Assembly (NCBI GenBank): GCA_946811185.2
Contig: OX328107.1
Location: 23,395,587 to 23,459,586, forward strand
DNA length: 64,000 nucleotides
Reading direction: 5' to 3'
Source of the DNA: Hippopus hippopus
Lineage: Eukaryota; Mollusca; Bivalvia; Cardiida; Cardiidae
The notes beneath the pieces were generated by a model that had not been told where the DNA came from, ran no database searches, and saw only the letters and a program-made list of their open reading frames with translations. Below, piece by piece: positions 1 to 12,500 of the stretch; positions within the stretch are counted from its first letter, which is position 1, and the number at the start of each line of letters is the position of its first letter. A program made the position numbers and the translations under genes.

Positions 1-183
1 AAGCATTTGCTGATGACAGTTTAAATGTGGCTCATATGAAATGAGTTTTCTTTGATAGGGTAGAAAACATTGTGGGAAAAGGAGAAAATGCTGGTAACCA
101 GCATTTTCTCCTTTTCCCACAATGTTTTCAAAATCCATCTCTTTCAGGGGTGTTAAAAGTCGTCATTGTGTGGTAAAGGGTTA
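1..183. mobile_element. MITE-A copy, cut by window edge
   Basis: Intact hairpin core at 69-123 and right end tggtaaagggttaa at 170-183; the left end is outside the window. Confidence 0.8.
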
Positions 184-361
184 AATATAAGTGATATGGT
201 TGCTAGGAATCAAGCATGCCCTACATATTTCTGAATGTAACTGTTTCAGAGCATTGACACAGACATTTTTGTTCTCAATAACATTGAGATATGTGGATTT
301 GATGTCAGTGTGATATTGTGTTGAATGTATCAGTTGGCAGATATCAGTTCTTGTCTTACAG

Positions 362-514
362 ACTTAGTGGTTTGTCACCTTTCGCTGGCGAGGATGACAT
401 AGAAACTCTCCAGAATGTCAAATCGGGCGAGTGGGATTTCGATGCTGAAGCCTTTGCTAATGTTTCAGAGGAAGGTAAAGACTTCATCAGGAAACTGCTC
501 ATCAAACAACCACA
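362..514 (+). CDS. Twitchin exon: kinase C-lobe (subdomains IX-XI)
   Basis: Reads (L)LSGLSPFAGEDDIETLQN through FIRKLLIKQPQ, the C-lobe segment that follows the APE motif in MLCK/titin-type kinases. The catalytic loop and DFG are upstream of the window. The acceptor is ttgtcttacag; the first base completes a Leu codon. The donor is ACA|GTAAGT and leaves a phase-2 end, completed to Gln by the first G of the next exon. Confidence 0.92.
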
Positions 515-3500
515 GTAAGTTTTATTGTTGACTTTATACAGAAAAGTTTTAGCTCTTAAATTACAGAACACAACATTAGGTGATTTTACACACAGTGTAC
601 ATGTCAATGTTGATATGATTAAATGACATGTACTCTCTAACTTGGATTCACACTGTCATATATCTGAAGTTCTACTGACCAAAGCAGTTGTTAATTTTCA
701 TGTTTAATGCCGTTATCTTTTCACCAGCTGAAAAAAATGTTACACATGTCCAAAATGAAAGTACATGTATTTACAGAGGAGAAATTAAATGTAGCTCAAA
801 TCAGGGGATATGATTTTGCTAGAGTCACAAACATTGTGGGAAAAGAGAAATGCTGGTCACTAGCATTTTCCCCTTTTCCCTAAAATGTTTGCACAAGCCA
901 TCTTCTTCAAGGTTTTAATAACACTGGACTATTTGTTAAAGGATTAAATGCTTTCTTCTACAAGAAAATATAAAAGGAAAAAATAAATGCTGTTGGTTAT
1001 TAGAAATACGCTGAAAGATATCTTGTCATGGATATTTTTACATTTTTTTTACACATTATAGGGCTCGTATGACAGTTCACCAGTGTCTGGAGCATGCTTG
1101 GTTAAAGGGAGATCACTCCAGTAGGACACAGAGAATTCCATCAAGCAGATACGATAAGATTAGAGCAAAAATAAGGGAAAAATATGTAAGTACTACTGTA
1201 ACCAACTTATCTAAACTCTTAAAACTTTGAGCCCAATTTTATTTGCTCTCGTTGAGACTGTAGATCAAGGTCAGACAGACCAAACAGTGCAGCTTGATCT
1301 TGGATCTACACCCTCTGCTCAGTATCTCTAATTTTACTTCATACTTAAAAATACAGATAGAATTGATTAACAGACTTCGAGATTGAACAAAACTGAAAGC
1401 ATTTCAGACAGAGGATAAAATGGCTCAAATGATAGGACTTGTCTATGAAAGGGTAAAAAAAAATGGATGAAAAAGGAGAAAATGCTGATTGACAGCATTT
1501 TCTTCTTTTCCCACATTGTTTTCAAAAGTCCTCCTTTTAAGGCTGGTAAAACACCTACTATTATGGTAAAGGGTTAACCCTTTGTCACATAATACTTTTA
1601 ACAACCCTGATTTAGAAGGCTTTTAAACCAAATTATTGGAAAAGAAGAATTGCTGGTTACCAGCATTATCTTCTTTTCCTACAGTAAAAGACCAATTTCA
1701 TGTTTCTAGTGACATTTAATATGTTGTTTCCTAATGCTTTTGATTGGACCAGGTTTAATTTTTGCTGTGTAGTAAAAGATGAATGGGCCTGGCTTGAGTT
1801 AGTATTCAAACCAATTCAGAAAATTTAAAGATCTGTTTAACATTTTGGCAGTCAATAAAATTTCTGACATCCAGATTGAAAGCATAATTATGCAGTTGAA
1901 AAAATTTGATTTTGTTTCAAATGATTAGATTTGACTTTGAAAGAATAGAATGATTCCAAAACCCTTTTTCTGTAGAGTCATTAAAAATCAGAATGGTTTG
2001 GTAAAGGATTAATTCTTTACCAAACCACTAAACTTTAGACCAATTTGAAAGTAATTGCCAACCACAAAATAAATGTAGCTCAAATTATCTTGTCTTTGAT
2101 AGGGTAGAAAATTTTGTTGGAAAAGTAGAAAATGCAGGTTACCAGCATTTTCCCCTTTTCCCACAATGTTGTCAGAAGCCTTCCTCTTCAGGGTCTTTAA
2201 CCTTGGGATTATGTGATAAAGAGTTAAATGATTTACTACTAAGAGCACAATTGATATTGTTAAGTTTGCATGTCTAGACATAAACACAAAATAGAAAAAT
2301 TTGTGGAATTACTTGCCTGTCATCTATACTTTTCCTGAAAAAAGTACAATCCCCCATTACCCTCTGGGTGTCTAAAACCTGTGTTCAGATGTGAACTTTA
2401 AGCTTATGCAACACAAAAGATTAAATTTGGGCATCTACTTGCACAGAAATAAAACTGGTCTGCTGTAGTATAAATTTTGTTCCCTTTTCATCATTTCTGG
2501 AAACTGAACAAGCTAATAGCACCCTCTAGAGGATAAAATCTGAAAAGTAATGATTGATTCGCTACTTAGTGTGCGATGAAACGATGAATTTCCACATCAG
2601 CAAAAATTCACAGAATAAAAATGTCTGCAGTATAAATTCTATCCCCTAATGCTTTTCATTAAAATGATACTGGCTTCCATCAGTGAGGTAAAACTAAAAA
2701 TAAAGGAGTACATGCTTAACTCTATACCAAGTTTTAACGACCTTGAGATAGAGGCCATTTGAAAACATTGTGTGAAAAGGAGAAATGCTGATTACAAGCA
2801 TTTTCTCCTCTAACCACAATGTTTTCTACCCTATCACAGACAAATTTCATCATTTGAGTCAAATTAAAATTGTCATCTGCAGATGCTTTCAAATTTGTCA
2901 GGTCTGAAAATTTTTCAATTTTGTAAAGAGTTCATGTAAGCTATGATTCAGTTTTTGAGATTTTACCATTGTGTTTTCAAGAAGTTGTTTTTGCAGCTAC
3001 ATCAAAATGCATCTTAGTAAAGGTAAAAAAATCTAACCACTATTTTTCATGTTATAATATACACAAAGAAAAGGGATGATAAAGATTTTTTTGAAATGCA
3101 TTACAATGAATAGGAAATTGCTTTTACAAGAGGTTTTTTCCGAAGATGTCTAGAATTTGTTTGTTTTTTTTCTAGATACATCAAAATGTATGCATATGCA
3201 GTAGAGGGACAAAAATGTTGGAATATTGTATTTGCTTTTTATAATGACTATCATTACATACAAAGAAGATGTATGGTGATAAAGATTTTTTGTAATGTGT
3301 CACGCTGGCACCTCTCAGACACATTTTACAATATTTATTGCCCATGTGAATTGAGAACAACAGCATTAGAGGTCGTCTTTGCGTACAAATTTGTTCATAT
3401 TTTAGGTGGCTGTTCAATAAATCACAGGACAATTCATTGTAACTCATTACCTTCTTCGGATGACTTTTTTGCACTTGTAAAGATGCAATTTCTTCTTTTG

Positions 3501-6500
3501 CCACAATGTTTTCTTACATATTGAAAATGTGGGGAAAAAAATGCTGTCAACCAGCTTTTTTACCCTTTCCACAATATTTTCTACTCTTTTATAGGACACA
3601 TTCTATCATGTGAGCCACATTGAATTTGTTATCTGTATATATTTATATCTCCCCCCCTGTCAGGGTTTGGAGACATATTGTTTTTCCCTGTGGGTCCGTC
3701 TGTCTGTCCGTCACAAATCGTGTCCGCTCTATAACTCGAAAACCTTTGAAGATATTTTGATAAAACTTCACACATTTGTAAAGCACCATGAGACAAAGTG
3801 TCATGCACAAGAACCATAACTCTGGCTTGTATATTTTTTGAGTTATTTCCCTTTGATTATTTTCAGTCACAAATCGTGTCCGCTCTATAACTCGAAAACC
3901 TTTTAAGATATTTTGATAAAACTTCTCACATTTGTAAAGCACCATGAGATGAAGTGTCATGCACAAGAAACATAACTCTGGCATGTATATTTTTCGAGTT
4001 ATTTCCCTTTGATTATTTTCCTTACTCATTTTACGTACAATTTCGTGTCCACTCTATAACTCGAAAACTGTTAGAGAAAAATGACCATTATTTCAGTTAG
4101 AAATTGCCTTGGTCACATATTAATCCTTCTGACACCAAAAAGGGGGGAGACATCTGTTTTTTTTGTAGAAAAACAAGTTCTAGTTTTCATATGAACAAAC
4201 TACCATAAAAGTTTGTCATGTTAAAGATGAAGAGTTGACACTTTAGTAAGGAATCCAATATTTTTACAAAACTGAAGAAGAGGGACTTTGAAAACATTAA
4301 TAGGGGATGTATTGGTTACCAGCATTTTTTTCCCCCCTTAGATTGTGTTCTGTCCTTTCTCCAACAGATCTCATTATTTGAGCCTGGTTAGATATTTGGT
4401 CCACAAATGCTTTTGATATGGACAATTCTGAAATTGTTTTGTCTTATAAAGAGTTAATTGAAGAAGATGTAACTCTTTATCTAACAAAATTTAAGACTTG
4501 TCTATAGATATTATAAAAAGGTATTTGCAGACAATAAAATTTGGGGATTTATCTTAAAAAAGGGTAGGCGTAATGGTGGGAAAAAGAGAAAATGCTGGTT
4601 GCCAGGTTTTTTTTCTTTTTCCCTAATGTCTCCAAAAACCATCTTCTTCAAAGTTCTTACCTCTTTACCAAATGACAAATTCTAGACCTGTCTAAATTAC
4701 AAGCATTTTATAGACAATAAAATAAATGTGACTCAAAGCTGAAATTTGTCTTTTGAAGGTTAGAAAACATTTTGGGAAAAGGAGAAAATGTGGGTTCTCT
4801 TTTCCTACAATGTTTTCAAAAGCCTTTCTCTCCAGGGTCATTAAAAGTCGGGACTGTTTGGTAATGGTAGAGATGTTGATGTTTTGTTGTTCCCTGAATC
4901 TGACATTTACGTTTTTGTTTTGACAGGCTGACTGGCCCATGCCAATGCCAGCCATTGGAAGAATTGCCAACTTCAGCTCTCTCAGAAAACACAGGCCAAA
5001 GGAGTACATGATCTATGATGCCTATTTCGGTAAGTCATAGCCCTTGGTCAATACCCGACAGGCCAGTTTGTATGGCACTTGGCTAGTAACATAGGGATTG
5101 GCCAGGCTGTGAGGTTTTATCCTGTTTTTGTCTAGAAATTTTGACCAGGGGTTTAATGAAAGTTACTGCTATTTGGGGAGGTAACCTGTCACCTGCATAG
5201 TTATTGGACTGGTTTATTCTTACCAGATGACAAAATTTTGAACTTTCCTGAATTGAAAGAATAATCAAATGTAACTGAAAAAATATGATTTGTCTTTGAA
5301 TGAACAGAAAACATTGCGGGAAAAGAAGAAAATGCTGGTTACCAAAAATTTTTTTTATGTTTTTTAAAAAATTTTTTCTTAAGATGGTGAAAAGGTGGGA
5401 TTATGTGGTAAACACGGAAAGTAGCCAATTGCTCAAAAGGAGTATGTGCATACTGCTGATGAAATCATAGCCATTTGAAACAAATTTGCCACAGCTCTGT
5501 ACCAAATAACTGAACTTTTTGTTTTACTAGATTTGTTTCAACTTAAAGCATATGTAGACAACAAATTGAATATAGCTTAAATAATGGCATTTGTATATGC
5601 AAAGTTAGAAAACATTATGGGAAAAGGATAAATTGCTGGTTACCAAGATACAGGATTGTTGATAAAGAGTTAAGTTGTCATTAACACATTAATGCATGAG
5701 ATAACTTTTTGTGCCCATTTCAGATCGCCGTGAAGCTATTCCTAGGTTTGTTAGAAAGCCAAGAACTTGCACAATCACTGAAGGACAGATTGCTAAGTTT
5801 GACTGTAAAATCATTGCTGCTTCTCCGCCAGTGGTCACATGGTAATTATTTTGCCAACATGGTTTGACTTAAAACTTTACGTTAATCTTCTTACTCTATT
5901 AATTTTACCCTCAAATTAATTAAATGAACTTTTTGATTAGGAAAAAGCCAACATATTGCTATTTCAAGGTTGTCGTTGCATAGAATGTGTAACAAAGTGG
6001 CTTAAGCCTACAGTGTTGATTGAAGATCAGACTGCATGTTCTGTGTAGTCTGATCTTTATCTACACTGTCTGCAAAAAGCAGCTTAAGCTGGATACATCA
6101 CTTTAAGGGTTAAAGAAAAGTTGCTTAGTGGTGTTTAATGCTGTTTAATCTATACTAGCTGAATTTTTTTAGACTGTTTATGTTGCAAACAACACATTGA
6201 TTGTGCTCTTCTCAGTATTATCTCATTTTCCCACCATGTTTTCATAAGCTTTTTTTCCCCCCGTGTGGTATAGGGATGGGATTGTATGGTAAAGAGCTGA
6301 GTAGCATAAACTAAACAAGCGAAACTAATTTCTATCTATAACCATGATAATGAAATGCCACTACTATAAAGTTGAGTATATAAATCTTTTAATAGTTGAG
6401 TCAGAAGCCACCTGTAGTAAGTAATCCACTAATTAACCCTTTACTATATGACAAAATTTAAGACTTGTCCGTATTGAAGCATTTATAGAGGAGAAACTAA

Positions 6501-9500
6501 GCATGACTTAAATGATGCCATTTCTTATAGACAAAGTAGAAAACATTGTGGGAAAAGGAGAAAATGCTGGTTACCAGCATTTTCTCCTTTTCGCACAATG
6601 TTTTCAAAAGACTCTTTCCTCAAGGTTGTTAAAACTCGGGATTGTGTGGTAAAGAGTTATTTAAGAGACCACTGTTTAAATTCTACATCCTTGCTTAAAG
6701 TGATTGAAGTGCATTTGCATTAAGAGACCATCTGTTGATAGAGACCTCTGCTTTGCTTTGGTGGTCTTAGTCCAGGTTACAGGGGCTGAACCAGGGTTTC
6801 ATAATTATTACACATCTTGACGATGATCCAAACTGTAATTTAATGATGAGATTGATGGTTTTTTCCTGAAGTTCCATCATAGCTCATTACATACTTAGTC
6901 ATTGTATTTGAAGAGTGTTATGCCTTTGGGTTGGACTGTAGATGATCTCATGCTTGACAAGTACGAGGGTTGTTGCAGAAGTAAAAGGACTATTGCTGTA
7001 ACATGAACAATTATTGGCGTATAAGCAAGAAAACTAACGCGGATTAAATGCCGTATCTCATGATTATTTCTCCCAAAATCATCAAAATACATATAACAAT
7101 AACGAAACTACAGTTAAAGTACGTACAACGCTAAACGCCACCAGGCGCACGGAATAACGTTCACTGATGTCCAACATGACGTCGCTTATCATACTTTCTC
7201 CATATAGTCGCCACCAGTGCGAATGACGGCCTTCATGAAACTCTTTATGCCATCTGAACACTAATGAACGGCAACATTTATACTCGCCCGCTTCCTGAAC
7301 AAGTTGGTAGGTCTTTGTAGGTGTTTTACCGAGCACTTAACAAAACTGGATTACCGCCCGCAACTTGACATCTCCTGTGGACGACATGACGTTTTTTCTC
7401 CGTAGACTCTGACGTCATGAAAAACGCTGTATCTCAGCTAACGGAAATGCTATGGCGCTCAAATAAACAGGAAATGACGTCATAACACCACATATTGTGC
7501 AGCCGAACTTTCACGCGCAAAAACAAAACTAAGGATAATTATAGCGACATCTGAACAAGCAAATGTTATCTTTGCATTATTAGCTCCACTGGCCGAAGGC
7601 CAGAGAGCTTTTGTCATGGCGTTGTGTCCGTCGTGCGTCCGTCCGTCCGTCCGTCCGTCCGTGCGTGCGTCCGTAAACTTTTTCTTTAAAAAACTTCTCC
7701 TCAGAAACTATTGACTGGATTTTTACCAAATTTCACAGGAATGTTCCTTTGGTGGTCCTCTTTCAAATTCCTTCAAATAATTGTGTTCCATGAAGAATTC
7801 TGGTTGCCATGGCAACCAAAGTAAAAAACCTTTAAAAATCTTCTACTCCCAAACCGCTATTTGGATAGCATTATTATTTTGCAGGAATGTTCCTTAGATA
7901 CAGGTTTACAGAATTCCTTAAAAAAAAAAGATCTGTCAAAAAACATGGCTTTTATGGGAGACTCATTTTCCTTTTATGGTATAAAGTAAAATCTTTGAAA
8001 AATTTCTTCTCTAAAACTATTCATTGGATTTCATTGTTGTTTTGCAGGTAAGTTCCTATGGTGGTTGTCTACCAAATTGTTTCTTCCGTGAGCTAGCGAG
8101 CTATTGGCATGGCGTTGTGTCCGTCGTGCGTCTGTCTGTCCATCCGTTCGTTCGTCCGTTCGTCCGTGCGTGCGTCCGTAAACTTTCTCTTTAAAAAACT
8201 TCTCCTCAGAAACTATTGACTGGATTTTTACCAAATTTCCCAGGAATGTTCCTTTGGTGGTCCTCTTTCAAATTCCTTCAAATAATTGTGTTCCATGAAG
8301 AATTCTGGTTGCCATGGCAACCAAAGTAAAAAACCTTTAAAAATCTTCTACTCCCAAACCGCTATTTGGATAGCATTATTATTTTGCAGGAATGTTCCTT
8401 AGATACAGGTTTACAGAATTCCTTAAAAAAAAAAAGATCTGTCAAAAAACATGGCTTTTATGGGAGACTCATTTTCCTTTTATGGTATAAAGTAAAATCT
8501 TTGAAAAATTTCTTCTCTAAAACTATTCATTGGATTTCATTGTTGTTTTGCAGGTAAGTTCCTATGGTGGTTGTCTACCAAATTGTTTCTTCAGTGAGCT
8601 AAAATGCAGGATTGAATGATAATTGTTAAAAACTTCCTTTCGCCATTATAGAAATATCAGGCCTGTGGAGCGATACAGGTGCTCAAGCGCCTCTAGTTGA
8701 AGCTGGCGTGCGCCTCGTACCTTTACCATTACCTTGGAAACTCCGCATATTTCAAAGTACGTCAGATAAAATTTCATTTGGAGTACACATTTCAGGAGCA
8801 GACATGCTGAACTGTATTCAAGCAAAAATATATGTGTATGTGCCCGACAATAAAGCAGCTACAAGAAAAGTCTTTTTACTTCTGTGACAACCCTAGTACA
8901 TGATTTATTTTATCCTACAGGTACTTTGACAACATTCAGCTAACTCAGAGTGTCAAGTACATGCAGAAGTATCGTGGCAAGGAATATGAGCTGAAGATCA
9001 GTCGAGTTAAGATGGAAGACAAAGGTGAATATATTGTAAAAGCTGAGAACTCCTTTGGCAAACGGGAAGAACTTGGCCTGCTGAAAGTGGAACGTAAGTG
9101 TCATTGTTATTTTAGCTTTTGCTTTACCCATGGTGCAGTATATGGCATCTTTACTTCTTTTTATAAGGGTTTCTGTAGGAGAACATGAAATTTGCATGAT
9201 TACTTCTTTAATAGATGTAGGCAAGAAAAGAATATGACAAATGGAGAGATTGCTTGTTTAGAGCAATTAAGTATATTATCACAGTATTTTCAAAGGCCTA
9301 CTTCTGCAGGGAGATAAAAAATTACTTGCATAACTTTGCTTTTGTCTGATCTGTTGACATAGAAAAGGGTCAGACATATGTCATTATGTAGCCCATTATA
9401 CATGTAGCTCATTTATATTGCAGTGGCCATTGCATCTGCTTCCTAGAATTTCTTTCTCCAGTACTTTGCACAACATTCTCTCCAAGTCTCTGGCTGCATT

Positions 9501-12500
9501 CCTACACATAAACGCCATCCAAATAATACTCAGGTGTGAGGGAGGAAAAAAAAAAACTCTTACAATTACTGACTCTATCCTCAAAAAGAATTTGGCCAAG
9601 CTAAGAATCCAGGCAGAGAACCTTGGGTTTCAAGCATTGCTAATTTTAGGCCCATGATTTATATTCATTAATACAACATTTGAGATGTGCTCTATGAAGA
9701 GGGGCAACTGCAAAAAGTATCAACCTAGTAGTATTGACCTGAACCGATACTGTTTGCTATTGGTCATTTTTCTGGATGTTAATGGTCCATTCTACCTCAT
9801 GATTCAGTAGGTTGTTAGACAAAAGGGATTTTATGGATCAAGAATTATGTCATGACAGGCTTGGTTCGATGCACCACTAAGATGCATTAAACCCCCTTTT
9901 GCCAGAGCATAGCTCATTTGTAATTTCTTCTCAACAGCCGCCCCAGAGAAGCCGAGCTACAGTAGAGATACTACACCCATGAGAAGATCTAGACCTCCGT
10001 CCGAATTGAAGGAGTTTGAGAAACCAGTTGTTGATAAGTCCCCAGACTTTTCCTTTGACCTTCGACCTCGTATCATACAAGCAGGGTCAGAGTTTAAACT
10101 AATCACAGTTGTGAATGCTCATCCAGTTCCAAAGGTGATTTGACTTTTGTTGTTTTTTTTTTTAACACTTTACTGGATGACAAAAGTTTGGACTTTTCCA
10201 AAGCATTTGGACAAAACAAATAAAAAGTGGCTCAACTGATGGGATTTGTATTTGAGAGAATATAAATGGTTTCCAGCATTTTCCCCCACTGCCCCAATTT
10301 TTTCTGTCCTGTAAAGAAAGGAACCATCATTGTAGTTACATTCAAGTTGTTGTCCCTACCCAGTTGCTTTCAAAATTGAGTTGTAAAATGTTGTCTTGTG
10401 AAGAGTTATCCTTTTACCACACAACAAAATTTTAGACCTGTTGAAATCTAAAGCATATGCTGATGTCAAATTAAATTCGGCTAAATTTGTGGATGCAGTA
10501 TTCGATAGAGTGGATATAAACATTGTTGGAAAAGGAGAAAATGCATGTTACCAGCATTTTTTTCCTTTCCCACAATGTTTTCAAAAGTCTGCTTTCTCAT
10601 GGTCGTTAAAAGTCAGCCTTGTGTGGTAAAGGGTTAAGAGCTCAAAAGAAAATGAATGGAACATTCTGGTCAATGAATAGGAAACAAATATTACAATGTA
10701 TAGACTGAATTTGTCAGAATATCTCACAAAAATTAAAGACAGTCCATATCCAGTTTGGTCTATATCTCTACTGTAAAGGGAAGTTAACTTTAGCCTCATG
10801 CTCCTTTACACAGAAATACTGTCAGTGTAACATGGTTATGACCAACATATATGATCTGATATAAGTTGGCATTTGATAGAAGACTTTAGTAAACAAGTCT
10901 AGGAAAAACGTTGTTAAACTAGCCTTCTGCGAGTTTAATAACATTTTTTCTTGACAAGTTTTATAAAATTTTATCTCTAACACCAACGAATGTCGGATTC
11001 TTTTTATCACATAAATTTATTTCTGGAGTTACTTGAAAAATTGTTAGATCTCCATGAGAAGCTTACATATTCATGAATAAGACCAACTCGCTGCTTTGAC
11101 AAAAGATAGTACTTTGGAAGCTTTCAATAGTTCCAAAGAGCTTGACTTTTGATTACTTGATTTATAATCTGAAAAAAAAAAACCCATAAACCTTAGCTTT
11201 ACTATAACCTTCTATTTCACAGTTGAATTGACTTGGAAATTTGTGTTGGACCTTGTTTTTGGTAATAACAGACAAGAATACATTGTTTTAACAAATGACA
11301 TCACATGAGTCTTATATGACATCACCAAATCTCATCTCAAATGTGTGTATAAGGAAATTTGCAGTGAAAAGAAGGGATGTTATGTGATGAAAAACAATCT
11401 TGAATTATCCTTCCATATGGCTTGCAACACGCGAAAAAGGGCATTCGGACATTTGCGTAAAGTGTCGTCTCAGATCACCCTGCACAGTCCGCGCAGGATG
11501 ATCCGAGACGGCAATTTACGACTACATTAGTTTTTGTGCTACAGTAGACTTGCGCAAAACAGAAAATTACATAAAAATGGAAAGTATCATTTCGGATTAG
11601 CCTGCGCGGACTGTGCAGGCTGATCCGAGATGACACTTTACGCAAATGTCCGAATGCCCCTTTTCACGTGTTAAAAGCCATATGATATTGACAATGATAA
11701 ATATTTATACAGTTTGCTGCCTTTTTTTTCCCTGTAACAAGATAAAGATGCAAGGTTAGACTTTTCATTACTAAAGTCATAAAGAGGGTTATTACTGAGC
11801 TTAGTGGATTAATTCATCATTTGTACATTTTTCCAGGTGACATGGTACAAAGATGGTAAAGAACTAGCATCCAATAACCATGTAACAATTATGTATTCAC
11901 ATGGTGTTTGCTCACTGGAAATCCTCAGTGCTAACACTGAGGACTCGGGTACCTACAGGTGTCTGGCTATCAATGACCTTGGAGAACATGAAACCAGTAG
12001 CAAAGTTATAGTAGAAGGTAAGCCAGTTCTGTGTTTTAGCATCCCTTAGGGAAGAGGACTTTTGAAAACATCATTAGATACCACACAATGAAGGTAAAGC
12101 AGAGATGTAATACTGGAGTGGAATCAGGATAGTCTTTTATCTGTCCTTGCATCTGTTTTGTCCTCCTACACTAATCAATTTGGCTGAACTTTTAACCTTT
12201 AACTTGCAAAATAACAAATGATACTTTCAAGCTGAATGTAAGAACTAAAATCTTGCTATTTCATAGGTATCTTTGTCCTTATTGGGTGGTGTAGATCAAA
12301 GATCAGACTGCACATTCTGTGCAGTCTTATCTTGATCTATGCTGTCCACAATAGGTCTTTGGGTCATGCTTAGCAGCCTAAGGGTTAATGGAACTCACCT
12401 TTACATGGAATTTCTCCTCCTTGAATTTGATTTTTGGCTATTTGAGGAGTTACGACTCTTGGAATTTCTATTTCTGATCTAGTGACAAGGCCACCAGGGG

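Larger units (their letters stand above)
6964..8896 (-). mobile_element. Internally deleted mariner with nested repeat insert
   Basis: About 28-bp terminal inverted repeats (left cgagggttgttgcagaagta, right end tacttctgtgacaaccctag) bounded by TA at 6962-6963 and 8897-8898. TACGAGGGTTGT ends are typical of mariner. A truncated transposase N-terminus lies inside on the minus strand (7082-7336). From that start only about 370 bp remain to the left end, so most of the transposase is deleted. A 488-bp tandem duplication occupies 7609-8600. The whole sits in the intron of Ig 1. Confidence 0.85.

Noticed and set aside
67..125. Hairpins resembling rho-independent terminators
   Set aside because: They are MITE-A cores in a eukaryotic intron.
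3643..4029. 128-codon minus-strand open frame with internal duplication
   Set aside because: Entirely within the 158-bp tandem repeat; the apparent protein repeat reflects the DNA repeat.
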